Shown here: piece after piece, positions 34,276-42,955 of the stretch
Position numbering within the stretch: the stretch's first letter is position 1
Layout of the letters: each line of letters starts with the position of its first letter
NCBI GenBank assembly: GCA_005804885.1
Contig: SYOX01000242.1
Location: 1-47,259, forward strand
Length of the DNA: 47,259 nucleotides
Direction: 5' to 3'
DNA from: Pseudomonadota bacterium
GTDB taxonomy: Bacteria > Myxococcota_A > Bradymonadia > Bradymonadales > GCA-2716585
Program-made: the position numbers and the translations under genes
The notes under the pieces: generated by a model
Database searches by the model: none
Seen by the model: only the letters and a program-made list of their open reading frames with translations
What the model was told of the DNA's origin: nothing

Positions 34276-34913
34276 ATCATGCCCCTACATGTTCAGGCAC
34301 GGGCCAGCGCCGAGCGCCCTGACCCGCCCACCTCGCTCCATCGGGCGTCCGCCCCTCCAGCCCGAGCAGGCGCCCTGCCCCTGGCTGGCGCTGACCCAAG
34401 CCCAGCCGCGCGGCGCCCGCCCCAGGCGAGGCCGGACCACCCTGCCGCGGAGCCGCGCCGCACCCAGACCGTATAGCAGGCATCGCCCGTCGACGTCGAA
34501 CAACCCCACCAACGCGACCACCCCGCGACCGAAGGGAGCGGCGCTCAGTTCGCGCGTCCACCTGCTTGGGGCCACGGCGACGCTCTCGCCGCAGCGGGCC
34601 GAGGTGGGTGCGCTGGTAGCCCCAGACACATCAAGAACGGCTCCACCACGTCAGCGTCCGTCAACACAGGAAGCCAGACAGACAAACAATAATAAAATCA
34701 AACATATACAGCCGATATCCTGCGGAGCAGCAGGGGCCTTTCGAGGGTAACCATCACCGGGTGGCCTGAGGCTGCGGCAGACCACCGACACGCGCCGGAT
34801 TGCGCGGCCGCGATCTAAAGAGACGATGGATCAGATCCGTGGGCATGAGCACGTCGGGATCCTCAAGGTGCCCCGCTCGCGAAGTGTGGACCGGCGCGCC
34901 TGGAGAGCCGCGG
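34276..34913. other. 638-bp intergenic region with an AT-rich island
   Basis: A roughly 50-bp AT-rich stretch near 34675-34725 (including ACAATAATAAAATC) stands out sharply and may hold promoter elements for the minus-strand genes. I could not fix a hexamer pair. A doubtful 114-residue frame lies between it and the hydrolase gene. Confidence 0.45.
34285..34629 (-). CDS. Doubtful small hypothetical protein
   Basis: A 114-residue frame ending 9 bp before the hydrolase start, with G/C-biased third positions and an AT-rich region upstream, so an operon-like reading is possible. Against it, the product is Arg/Gly-rich with no fold, signal or family that I recognise, and long spurious frames are common in GC-rich DNA. 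Confidence 0.2.
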   Translation of the reverse strand: MSGATSAPTSARCGESVAVAPSRWTRELSAAPFGRGVVALVGLFDVDGRCLLYGLGAARLRGRVVRPRLGRAPRGWAWVSASQGQGACSGWRGGRPMERGGRVRALGAGPCLNM

Positions 34914-37097
34914 TCAGTCGAGCAGACACGGGGGGCCGAACTGCTCGCACGAACGGCCCGACTGCGTCACGGTGCCGCTGCAGCACGCCTCCGCGCCACC
35001 CGGCCGGCCACCGCAGCCCGAGCCGCCGCACACACCGCAGCTCGCCGCACAGCACACCCGCCCCGCGATGATCCCGGTGGCGCAGGCGGGGTCGCCGGGC
35101 GGCGCAACCTCCGAGAGACGTCCCTCCCCCCGCCACCGCGCCAGCCGGCCCCAGATCCGACCGTCTGCCTGCGCCGGCAAGGTCACGGCCGCGACCGCCT
35201 CCGGACCCAGCCTGTCCCGCAGCTGCTGGAGGTAGATGCTGCGGGGCTCTGCCGCGACCCCGTGAGACTCGAACCAGCCAAAGGGCTCCTCGGGGGCCCA
35301 CTGGCCCTCCTCCATGACCCCCACGTTCCCCACGGCCCAGTTCATCGCCGTCTGTGGAGCGTCGCAACGGACACCCTCCGCAACCCCGTTCCAGAACAGC
35401 ACCTGGGCGCCGGACCAGCCGTGGCCCGTCCCCGAATCCTTTCGGTTCTCCACATGGAGATACCGCGTCTGGACGTTGTCGAAGAGCAGCCCCGTCGCCC
35501 ATCGATGATGAGGGCCATCGTCGCTCAGCGCGCCCGCCGCGTAGCAGTCGAGCCAGACGTTGGGACCCGTGGTCCGCGCGCCGCTGACGAACGAGTGGCG
35601 CGTCTGGTCGGCATAACAACGTTGGAAGAGGTTGCCGACCCCATCCCCGAGGTTGAACGCATAGCGCCGACCGCCCGTGATCTGGGAGACGGGCTCGAGC
35701 ATGGCGCACTCCTCCACGGTGTTGAAGGACGACTCGTCGTCGATGGAGACGGTGCTGTAGCCAAAGTGGACGGAGGTGACGCGCCGGACCCAGCTGTCCG
35801 TGGCCCGACGCAGGCGCACCGCCACCCAGCCGTGCTCCTCGTCATCGGCGCCCTGGAAGTCGGACACGATGCGGAGGTCCTCGACACCCACCCCTTCGAC
35901 ACGGCCGCCAAGGTCAGCCCGAAACAGCGCACCGCCTCCGTACCGCTCCTCCAGCGCGTCCACGAGGGGAATGTCGACGGTGACTCGCTGCCCCTCGACA
36001 GCGACGACGCGCCGCAGATGCGCGACCTCGAAGGCCTCCGCCGTCCACCCCCAGCGCCCCATCCCGAGCGCCTCGATCCACGCGTCGTTGGGGGTCCGGA
36101 CCACGCCCACGACGGCGCCGGGGCGGTAGCCCTCGACGGAGGTCACCCCGAAACTCCGAGCCCCGACGGGGACATGCGCGTCCAGGACGCGGACGCGGCT
36201 GCCGGGGATCTCACCGAGCCCGCTGCCCTGCCCCCTGACCTCGATGAGGTCGTGCTGGGCGCGCCGCGTGGCCCGGAGGACCGTGTCGGAACGCCCCTGG
36301 CCGACGCCCCGGAGCACGACCCCGCTCCGATCGAGGACGAGGGTGTCTGACAGCTCGTAGGTCCCGCGCTCGAGCTGCACCGCGCCCCGAAACCCGTCCG
36401 GCCCGCGCGGCCGCGCCCCAACCTCGTCCAAGGCGGCCTGGAGCCGTCCGAGGTCGTCACCACCGCCCGGCGACACCGTCACGACCGCCGCGACGTCCGG
36501 GATCGCCACGCCTCCCCCGCGGTAGCCCGCGTGCGAGAAGTCGGGCAGCCGGTGCACCGCAGCCTCCTGACCGCGCGCCGCGTACAACCCATAGGACAGC
36601 CGCCCGCACCGGTTCAGGCCCGCCAGCGGTTCGCCTTCGCCGTGCACGCTGGGCGCGTCGCACGCGTCGTCACCGCCGCCGCCGTCCCGATCGTCCGGCC
36701 CGCCGGCGTCTTCGGCGGCCTCAGCATCCTCGGAGTCGTGAAGGTCGGAAGAATCGGGAGAGTCTGGGTCCACCGCGGCGTCTTCCGAGAGCGAGTCCGG
36801 CCCGACGTCCAGGTCCTCGGGCAGGTCCAGCCCAGACTCCGCGTCCGCCTCGGGCGAGACGTCGACGGGCAGATCGGCCTCACCGTGCAGGTCGGCGCCG
36901 TCGACCGACGCATCCATCCCGTGCGGCGCCGTGTCCCGGGTCCCAGCGGGGCCGGCGGAGGGAGCGCAGGCGCAGATCGCCACACAGAACAGCGCCGCAA
37001 GGCCAAGGCCACGCGCCCAAGCACTACAACGGAGCGCCTGAGGTGTGTCGCCGCCCAGGCCCAGCACCGGCGACCGCGCGCCGTGTTCCTTCGTCAA
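34914..37097 (-). CDS. Parallel beta-helix (pectate-lyase-fold) lipoprotein
   Basis: A 727-residue lipoprotein. A hydrophobic segment (GLGLAALFCVAICAC) gives the lipidation site, then an Asp/Glu-rich acidic linker runs to about residue 150. The body is a right-handed beta-helix of the pectate-lyase-3 type: QAALDEVGARP, GTYELSDTLVLDRSGVVLRG, EDLRIVSDF, SFNTVEECAML and ADQTRHSFVSGARTTGPNV. It is similar in style to exported polysaccharide lyases, but no catalytic set is assignable. The last 60 residues contain ten or so cysteines (CATG, VCCAASCGVCGGSGCGG), a disulphide-rich tail. TTG at 37097 is chosen because AAGGAG lies 6 nt upstream and it yields a normal signal peptide; no ATG is near. Confidence 0.7.
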   Translation of the reverse strand: MTKEHGARSPVLGLGGDTPQALRCSAWARGLGLAALFCVAICACAPSAGPAGTRDTAPHGMDASVDGADLHGEADLPVDVSPEADAESGLDLPEDLDVGPDSLSEDAAVDPDSPDSSDLHDSEDAEAAEDAGGPDDRDGGGGDDACDAPSVHGEGEPLAGLNRCGRLSYGLYAARGQEAAVHRLPDFSHAGYRGGGVAIPDVAAVVTVSPGGGDDLGRLQAALDEVGARPRGPDGFRGAVQLERGTYELSDTLVLDRSGVVLRGVGQGRSDTVLRATRRAQHDLIEVRGQGSGLGEIPGSRVRVLDAHVPVGARSFGVTSVEGYRPGAVVGVVRTPNDAWIEALGMGRWGWTAEAFEVAHLRRVVAVEGQRVTVDIPLVDALEERYGGGALFRADLGGRVEGVGVEDLRIVSDFQGADDEEHGWVAVRLRRATDSWVRRVTSVHFGYSTVSIDDESSFNTVEECAMLEPVSQITGGRRYAFNLGDGVGNLFQRCYADQTRHSFVSGARTTGPNVWLDCYAAGALSDDGPHHRWATGLLFDNVQTRYLHVENRKDSGTGHGWSGAQVLFWNGVAEGVRCDAPQTAMNWAVGNVGVMEEGQWAPEEPFGWFESHGVAAEPRSIYLQQLRDRLGPEAVAAVTLPAQADGRIWGRLARWRGEGRLSEVAPPGDPACATGIIAGRVCCAASCGVCGGSGCGGRPGGAEACCSGTVTQSGRSCEQFGPPCLLD

Positions 37098-37489
37098 ACG
37101 CCTCTCCTTCCACGCGACCGGGCCGGAGTACCAAAGACTCCGCGCCGGCCACCTTCGTCCAGCTGCAGGCCCCCGCTGTTGACCGTCGATCCCCTCACAG
37201 GGTCGCCCGACCGTCTCGTCCCGAGGCTGCACCATCGAGAGGCTGCATTCAAAGGCCCCTCGCGTCAACTCGCGCTGTCCCACGCCAGGGAGACGCGTCG
37301 AAGTCCTGGCTTCGGCATGGTGGACATGAGCCACAAGCCCTGCCAGCGCTCCTTCTCAAGGGGCTCGGAGCATCCTGAGTGCCGGTCCTTGAGCTCGTCT
37401 GGCTCAGGTGCTCAACCAGCTTCATTCACCTTGCCATCGCCCACTCCTTGTTCTGCTGGCCTCAGTCAAGGCTTCGAACGCGCAACCGC
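37098..37489. other. Intergenic region, nothing recognised
   Basis: 392 bp between two minus-strand genes. I see no conserved frame, repeat array or strong hairpin; it presumably carries the promoter of the beta-helix gene. Confidence 0.4.
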
Positions 37490-38188
37490 TCAGACCCCCG
37501 CACCTCCCAGCAACACCGGGAGCACGCAGGGATCGCGCAGGTCCTCCACGACGTAATCGGCCCCCGCTCCCCTGAGCGCCTCCGCCCCATAACCCCCCGT
37601 CGCCACCGCCAGGCAGATCCCGCCGACGGCGTGGGCCGCCTCGACGTCCATCGGCGTGTCCCCGATCACGATCACCTCGCAACCCGACCCCGACAACCCC
37701 AGCGCCGCAGCCCCACGCGCCACCCCCGCCGCCAGGATCCTCGACCGCACCTCGTCGTCGCACCCGAAGCCCCCGAAGCTGAACCTCCCGCCGAGCCCCA
37801 CCCGGTCGAGCTTCATCATCGCCCCACGGCGCACATTGCCCGTCGCCAGCCCCACCGCCACCCCCGCCCGACCCGTCACCGCCGACAGCACCTCCTCCAC
37901 CCCAGGATGCACCCAGCACTCCCGATCCTCGCCCAACTCCCCCCCCAGCAACCCCAGATAGACCTCCAGCAGCCCGTCGATGTCCTCCTCGCCAGCCTCG
38001 ATCCCCACCGCCGCAAGCCCCACCCGCGCGATCCAGCGATCCGTCCGACCCCCGAAGGAGATCCCCTCCAGCGCCCCTCCCCGACCGCTCACCCGCTCAA
38101 AGGCCCTCTCCATCGCCCGCCGACCCGCGCCGTCCGTGCTCAACAAGGTCCCGTCAATGTCAAACAACAACACCCGCCCCTTCGACAT
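37490..38188 (-). CDS. HAD-superfamily phosphatase (phosphoglycolate-phosphatase-like)
   Basis: A 232-residue HAD hydrolase. Motif I is LLFDIDGTLL with nucleophile D9 and acid D11; motif II is the Thr in GLATGNVRRG near residue 130; the basic motif III follows in the next helix; motif IV is VIGDTPMDVEAA near 180. A helical C1 cap lies between motifs I and II, typical of the Gph/PGMB group acting on small phosphate esters. The specific substrate cannot be told from sequence. The ATG at 38188 is preceded by GGAGAGGGGGG. It is divergent from the DUF1592 gene. Confidence 0.85.
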   Translation of the reverse strand: MSKGRVLLFDIDGTLLSTDGAGRRAMERAFERVSGRGGALEGISFGGRTDRWIARVGLAAVGIEAGEEDIDGLLEVYLGLLGGELGEDRECWVHPGVEEVLSAVTGRAGVAVGLATGNVRRGAMMKLDRVGLGGRFSFGGFGCDDEVRSRILAAGVARGAAALGLSGSGCEVIVIGDTPMDVEAAHAVGGICLAVATGGYGAEALRGAGADYVVEDLRDPCVLPVLLGGAGV

Positions 38189-38411
38189 CACCACCCCCCT
38201 CTCCTGAGCTCGCGCGCAAGACCCTGCGCCGACCCTCATGATGTTCGACTCAACACCGCGTCAAAAACCGTTGCTTTTATCAACACCTGCCCTCGCGCCA
38301 TGCCCGCGTCGAGCGCGGGGGCGCGGTCGTCGGCAAGGAAGCATGGATCTTGCTTGGACGATCGATCGCGCAACACCTCGCGGAGTCTATCAACCCAGGG
38401 ACAAGAGAGCC

Positions 38412-40442
38412 ATGCGCCATCACCTCAGACCGATCGCCTGCGCGCTCCTGCTCCTGACGTCGGGCTGCGACACCGCGCCGCCGGCCCAGGAGGGCGCGCC
38501 GGTGGGCGTCGGCCCGGACGGCCGGCCCATCGATCCGACCCCGGTGGACTGCGCCGAGCCGAGCTTCCTGCCTCAGCGCCTGCGGCTGCTCAGCCGCCGG
38601 GAGTACCGCAACACCGTCCGGGATCTGCTCGGCGCCAGCCTGTCGACCTGCGGGGCGACGGCGGACTGCGCCTTCGCCACCGAGAGCTGCCAACAGGGGG
38701 TGTGCGCGGTCGATCCTTGCGGGACGCACACCTTCGTCTTGGATCCTGGCGGCCGGGTGTTGCGCAGCGTCAACGTGGCGGGCTCCTTCAACGACTGGTC
38801 GGCGACGGGCCAGGGCGGCTGGTCGATGGCGTGGAGCCCCGAGGCCGGCGTCTGGATGCTCAAGCGGGCGCTCCCGGTCGGCCAGCCGCACCAGTACAAG
38901 TTCGTGCTCGACGACGCCGAGTGGATCCGCGATCCCTCCAACCCTGAAGGCGCCGACGACGGCTTCGGAGGCCAGAACAGCGCTCTGACGATCCGGTGCG
39001 GCGAGGAGGGCGCGGGGTCGGGCGACGCGCTGACGGCGGGCTTCCCGCCTGAGACGCGCCCGACGGGGTACGCCTTTGACAACCACGCCGAGGCCGGGCG
39101 CGTGACCGCGATCCACGTCGATGAGTACATGAAGGCCGCCGAGGTGCTGGCCCAGCGGGCGCTCGACGATCCTGGGGCGGTGCTGCCCTGCCCGCTGGCG
39201 CAAGCCGACGGGGCCTGCTTCGAGCGCTTCGTGCGCGACTTCGGGCTGCGGGCCTTCCGGCGGCCGCCGACCGAGGGCGAGGTGGCGCGGATCAAGGCGC
39301 TGGCGACGGGCCAGGCGGATAAGGGCGAGGGCCTGTCGATCGCCCTTCAGGTGATCTTGTCCTCGCCGGCCTTCTTGTATCGCTCGGAGGTCGGGGTGCC
39401 GGCGGCGCGGGGGTTCAAGCTGACGGGCTGGGAGGTGGCCGCGGCGCTGTCCTATACGCTCTGGGGGACGACGCCGGACAAGGCGCTGCTGGACGCGGCG
39501 GCCGGCGGCGCGCTGGACACCCCGGCGGAGATCGAGGCTCAGGCGCGGCGGATGCTGGGGATGCCTCAAAGCCGCGCACTAATTGGAGATTTTGCCGCGC
39601 AGTGGCTCGGCGTCGAGAAGATCATGTCGGTGGACAAGCACCCGGCGCTCTTTCACGACTTCAGCCGCGAGATGCGGCAGGCGATGCTGGACGAGACGCG
39701 CGACTTCGTCACCCACGTCGTTTTTGATGGGACGCACCGCTTTGACGAGCTTCTGGAGGCGGATTACACGCTGGCCTCGGCCTCGCTGGCGGGCTTCTAC
39801 GGGCTGACGCCGGCCGCGCCGGGCCAGCCGGTCAGCTATGGGGAGGGGCGCCGCGCGGGGCTTCTTGGGCACGGCAGCGTGCTGGCGACGACCAGCCACT
39901 CGGATCAGACCTCCCCGATCCTGCGCGGCCTCTTCGTCCGCGAGCGGCTGCTCTGTCAGCACTTCGGCGCCCCGCCGCCCGAGGCCGGCGGGGTGCCGGA
40001 GGTCGATCCCGGGGCGACGACCCGCGAGCGCTTCCGGCAGCACTCCGACGACGAGGGTTGCCGCTCGTGCCACAAGTACATCGACGAGCCGGGCTTCGGC
40101 TTCGAGCGCTTTGATCCGGTCGGCCGCTGGCGGGAGGTCGAGGGCGGCCAGCCCATTGACCCCTCGGGCACCCTTATCGATGTCGAGGGCTTCGGCACCG
40201 GCGGCCAGGACCGCTTCGAGGATCTGCCTGGGCTGGCCGCGATCCTGACGCGCAGCCGCGCCGCCGAGGTGTGCTTCGTCAACCAGGTCTTCCGCTTCTC
40301 GATGGGCGCGCTGGAGCGCCGCGAGGACGCCTGTGCTGTCGATCCTGTCGCGCAGCGCTTCATCGACAGCGGCGGCGACATCCTGGAGCTGCTCGTCGCC
40401 CTCGTGACCTCGGACCACTTCATCACCCGGAGCGCGCCATGA
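38412..40442 (+). CDS. DUF1587/DUF1595/DUF1592/DUF1588/DUF1585 lipoprotein with inserted CBM48-like domain
   Basis: A 676-residue lipoprotein (TSGC at residue 19). The usual Planctomycetes/Myxococcota 'DUF1592' series is visible: RLLSRREYRNTVRDLLG (DUF1587, residues 58-75), FVRDFGLRAFRRPPTEGE (DUF1595, about 273), GWEVAAALSYTLWGT (DUF1592, from about 337), GHGSVLATTSHSDQTSPI with CRSCHKYID near 550 (DUF1588, a c-type-haem-like CxxCH), and a C-terminal DUF1585. Unusually, residues about 108-195 form an AMPK/CBM48-like beta-sandwich (NVAGSFNDW, HQYKFVLDDAEWIRDP) inserted after DUF1587. The family's biochemical role is unknown. The stop overlaps the DUF1552 gene by 4 bp. Confidence 0.85.
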   Translation: MRHHLRPIACALLLLTSGCDTAPPAQEGAPVGVGPDGRPIDPTPVDCAEPSFLPQRLRLLSRREYRNTVRDLLGASLSTCGATADCAFATESCQQGVCAVDPCGTHTFVLDPGGRVLRSVNVAGSFNDWSATGQGGWSMAWSPEAGVWMLKRALPVGQPHQYKFVLDDAEWIRDPSNPEGADDGFGGQNSALTIRCGEEGAGSGDALTAGFPPETRPTGYAFDNHAEAGRVTAIHVDEYMKAAEVLAQRALDDPGAVLPCPLAQADGACFERFVRDFGLRAFRRPPTEGEVARIKALATGQADKGEGLSIALQVILSSPAFLYRSEVGVPAARGFKLTGWEVAAALSYTLWGTTPDKALLDAAAGGALDTPAEIEAQARRMLGMPQSRALIGDFAAQWLGVEKIMSVDKHPALFHDFSREMRQAMLDETRDFVTHVVFDGTHRFDELLEADYTLASASLAGFYGLTPAAPGQPVSYGEGRRAGLLGHGSVLATTSHSDQTSPILRGLFVRERLLCQHFGAPPPEAGGVPEVDPGATTRERFRQHSDDEGCRSCHKYIDEPGFGFERFDPVGRWREVEGGQPIDPSGTLIDVEGFGTGGQDRFEDLPGLAAILTRSRAAEVCFVNQVFRFSMGALERREDACAVDPVAQRFIDSGGDILELLVALVTSDHFITRSAP

Positions 40443-41806
40443 GACGCAGAGACATGCTCAAGGTGCTCGGCGGCGCGGCGCTGGCGCTGCCCTTCTACGA
40501 GCTGTTGATCGGGAGCCCGAGCGCGCGGGCGGCGGCGGGGCAGGCCCGCCGGGTCATCTTCTTCTACTTCCCGGACGGCATCCCCGGCGCCAGCCAGAAC
40601 GGCGAGCGCAGCCTGTGGCATTGCCAGGGCTCGGAGCGCGACTTCTCGCTCTCGGAGTGCCTGGGGCCGCTGGGCAGGCGGCGCGACGACTGCGTCTTCT
40701 TCAACGGCCTGTCGATGGGGGGCACCGACGCCGGCAGCCACCCCGGCGGCGCCAAGAAGCTGCTGACGGGCGTCGACGGCGGCGGCGGCGAGTCCATCGA
40801 CCGCTTTTTGGCCCGCACCTTCGGCGCCCAGGACCCCCACAGGATGATCTACCTCGGCGCGATGGCCAACCACAACGGCGCCTCGGGCGACAAGCACGTC
40901 TCCTACGACGGCCCCGGCCACACCATCGCCCCCGAGGACAACCCCATGCGGGCCTTCGAGCGCATCTTCGGCCAGGCCCCCGCGCCCGGCAGCGGCGGCG
41001 GCCAGGCGCCCCAGGCGGCGCCCTCGACCCGCGCCACCGTGATCGACGGCGTGCTGGCCGAGATGCACGATCTGCGCGCGCGGCTCGGTCAGGTCGACAA
41101 GGCCCGCCTCGACGCCCACCTGGAGTCGCTGCGCGAGGTCGAGCAGCGCATCAAGGCCAACAACGTCAACAACCCCCCGCCGGTCCAGGACACCCGCTGC
41201 GACCAGTGGCGCCTTGACCCCTCCGGGCTCAACGAGGGCGTCCTCTACGATCCGGGCCACTTCCCCACCGCGCTCAAGCTCCAGATCGACCTGATGGTCC
41301 AGGCCATGGCCTGCGGGCTGACCCGGGTCGGCACCCTCCAGGCCTCCCACCACACCAGCGAGCTGATCATGAGCCGCTTCGCAGACTCCGAGATGTACGA
41401 TCCCGGCTACGACATGCGAAGCCACCAGGCCTCCCACTACGGCGCCAGCCACAACCGCGGCCATCGGGAGTTCCGCGACTTTGTCCTCCAGCGGCGCTGG
41501 TTCGTCGCCCAGTTCACCTACCTGCTCGATCAGCTCGCCCAGCGCCCCGAGGGCGACGGCTCCATGCTCGATCACTCGCTGGTCTGGCTCTGCACCGAGG
41601 TCTCCGACGGCAACACCCACCTGCACGACGACATGCCCTTCGTCCTCGGGGGCCGCGCCGGCGGCGCGATCAACACCGGCCGCCTGCTCCAGTACGGCTG
41701 GCGCCCCCACAGCGACCTGCTCGTCTCCATCGCCCAGGCCGCCGGCCAGAACATCCAGAACTTCGGCTGGAACTCCTCCGGCGGCCTCCCCGGCCTCCTC
41801 GCCTGA
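40439..41806 (+). CDS. DUF1552 family exported protein
   Basis: A 455-residue protein with a twin-arginine-style start (MRRRDMLKVLGGAALALPF), so it is probably Tat-exported after folding. The body follows the DUF1552 pattern: RVIFFYFPDGIPG, FFNGLSMGGTDAGSHPGGAK, SIDRFLAR, HVSYDGPGH, and a C-terminal VWLCTEVSDGNTHLHDDMPF region. It looks related to the alkaline-phosphatase-like DUF1501 group, with His/Asp-rich motifs that could bind metal. DUF1552 and DUF1592 genes are almost always paired, and here they overlap by ATGA, so the two proteins are expected to act together in the periplasm. Confidence 0.9.
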   Translation: MRRRDMLKVLGGAALALPFYELLIGSPSARAAAGQARRVIFFYFPDGIPGASQNGERSLWHCQGSERDFSLSECLGPLGRRRDDCVFFNGLSMGGTDAGSHPGGAKKLLTGVDGGGGESIDRFLARTFGAQDPHRMIYLGAMANHNGASGDKHVSYDGPGHTIAPEDNPMRAFERIFGQAPAPGSGGGQAPQAAPSTRATVIDGVLAEMHDLRARLGQVDKARLDAHLESLREVEQRIKANNVNNPPPVQDTRCDQWRLDPSGLNEGVLYDPGHFPTALKLQIDLMVQAMACGLTRVGTLQASHHTSELIMSRFADSEMYDPGYDMRSHQASHYGASHNRGHREFRDFVLQRRWFVAQFTYLLDQLAQRPEGDGSMLDHSLVWLCTEVSDGNTHLHDDMPFVLGGRAGGAINTGRLLQYGWRPHSDLLVSIAQAAGQNIQNFGWNSSGGLPGLLA

Positions 41807-42032
41807 CAGCCCCCCCCTCCCCCCTCGCCGTCCACGACCACCTCACAAGCGATCAGCCTCCTCCTTGGCGCGGATCACTTCCGTCTTGCTTGACCCACTC
41901 CAGATCGTGAACTATCAGCCGCCGACCTTCGCCCCCACAACGGCGAGCATTGCGGCGCAATGTGTTGTTCACAAACAGTATTTTCACCAACACGGCCTCA
42001 GAACCCAGGCCGATCCCCTGATGAGGTGACCC
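41807..42032. other. Intergenic region upstream of the MscS gene
   Basis: Locally AT-richer near 41965-41990 (GTTGTTCACAAACAGTATTTT), which probably holds the channel gene's promoter, but no hexamer pair has standard spacing. Confidence 0.35.
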
Positions 42033-42902
42033 ATGTCCGCCCCCCTGGCTCCGACTCCGACCGAGCCCGCCCCCAACATCGACGGGGAGATCATCCCCGA
42101 CGCCATCGCCCCCTACATGCCCTGGGTCATCGAGATGGCGCAGGGGCTTCTGCTTTGCCTCTTCATCCTCCTCGTCGGCTGGCTCGCCAGCAAGTGGGTC
42201 GCCAAGGCGGCCACGGCGGCGGTCGCCAGGATCCGCGACGATCTGGCGCTGGCCCGCTTCCTCGGCGGCATCGCCCAGTACATGGCGCTGATCGCGACCG
42301 TGGTGGCGGCGCTCGGCGCGGTCGGCGTCCAGACGACGAGCCTCGTGGCCATCCTGGGCACCGCCGGCCTCGCGGTCGGCATGGCGCTCCAGGGCAACCT
42401 GGCGCACTTCGCCAGCGGCGTCATGCTCCTCTTCTTCCGGCCCTTCACCCTCGGCGACATCATCACCGCCGCCGGCCAGACCGGACAGGTCAAGGACATC
42501 GGCCTCTTCGCCACCACCATGCACACCCCGGAGAACTTGACGATCATCATCCCCAACGGCGCCATCACCGGCGGCAGCATCGTCAACCTGACCGCCCTGG
42601 GGACGCGCCGTGGGACCGTCGACGTCAGCGTCGCCTACGGGGCCGACACCGAAAAGGTCATCGCCGCGCTCCAGAAGGCCGCCGCCGCCGCCGCGCTGGT
42701 CGTCAACGACCCCAGCCCCCCCGCGGTGGCCCTCGTCGGCCTCACCGCCGACAGCCTCGACTTCCAGGTGCACTGCTTCTCGCAGGCCGACATGAACAGC
42801 CACCTCGGCATGCTCCACAACGTCCGCAACGCCGTCTACAACGAGCTCAACGCCCAGGGCATCGAGATCCCCTTCAACGAGATCGTCGTCCATCAGGCTT
42901 GA
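42033..42902 (+). CDS. mscS: Small-conductance mechanosensitive channel (MscS family)
   Basis: A 289-residue inner-membrane channel close to E. coli MscS (286). TM1 is WVIEMAQGLLLCLFILLVGWLA (residues about 31-52), TM2 about 80-100, and the pore-lining TM3 reads GTAGLAVGMALQGNLAHFAS with the Gly/Ala packing pattern, followed by RPFTLGDIITAAG. The beta domain starts with VKDIGLFATTMHTPENLTII-type sequence (PNGAITGGSIVNL), and the C-terminal alpha-beta domain follows. It opens under membrane tension to release solutes on hypo-osmotic shock. The next gene begins 53 bp downstream with its own strong ribosome binding site. Confidence 0.95.
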   Translation: MSAPLAPTPTEPAPNIDGEIIPDAIAPYMPWVIEMAQGLLLCLFILLVGWLASKWVAKAATAAVARIRDDLALARFLGGIAQYMALIATVVAALGAVGVQTTSLVAILGTAGLAVGMALQGNLAHFASGVMLLFFRPFTLGDIITAAGQTGQVKDIGLFATTMHTPENLTIIIPNGAITGGSIVNLTALGTRRGTVDVSVAYGADTEKVIAALQKAAAAAALVVNDPSPPAVALVGLTADSLDFQVHCFSQADMNSHLGMLHNVRNAVYNELNAQGIEIPFNEIVVHQA

Positions 42903-42955
42903 CGGCGGCCCCGGTGCGCCCGATCCTGAACATCCATGTGATCAGGAGGCGCCCG

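Noticed and set aside
38189..38411. Start of the DUF1592 gene further upstream
   Set aside because: The upstream extension has no signal peptide logic, whereas the ATG at 38412 directly yields a lipoprotein signal with TSGC.
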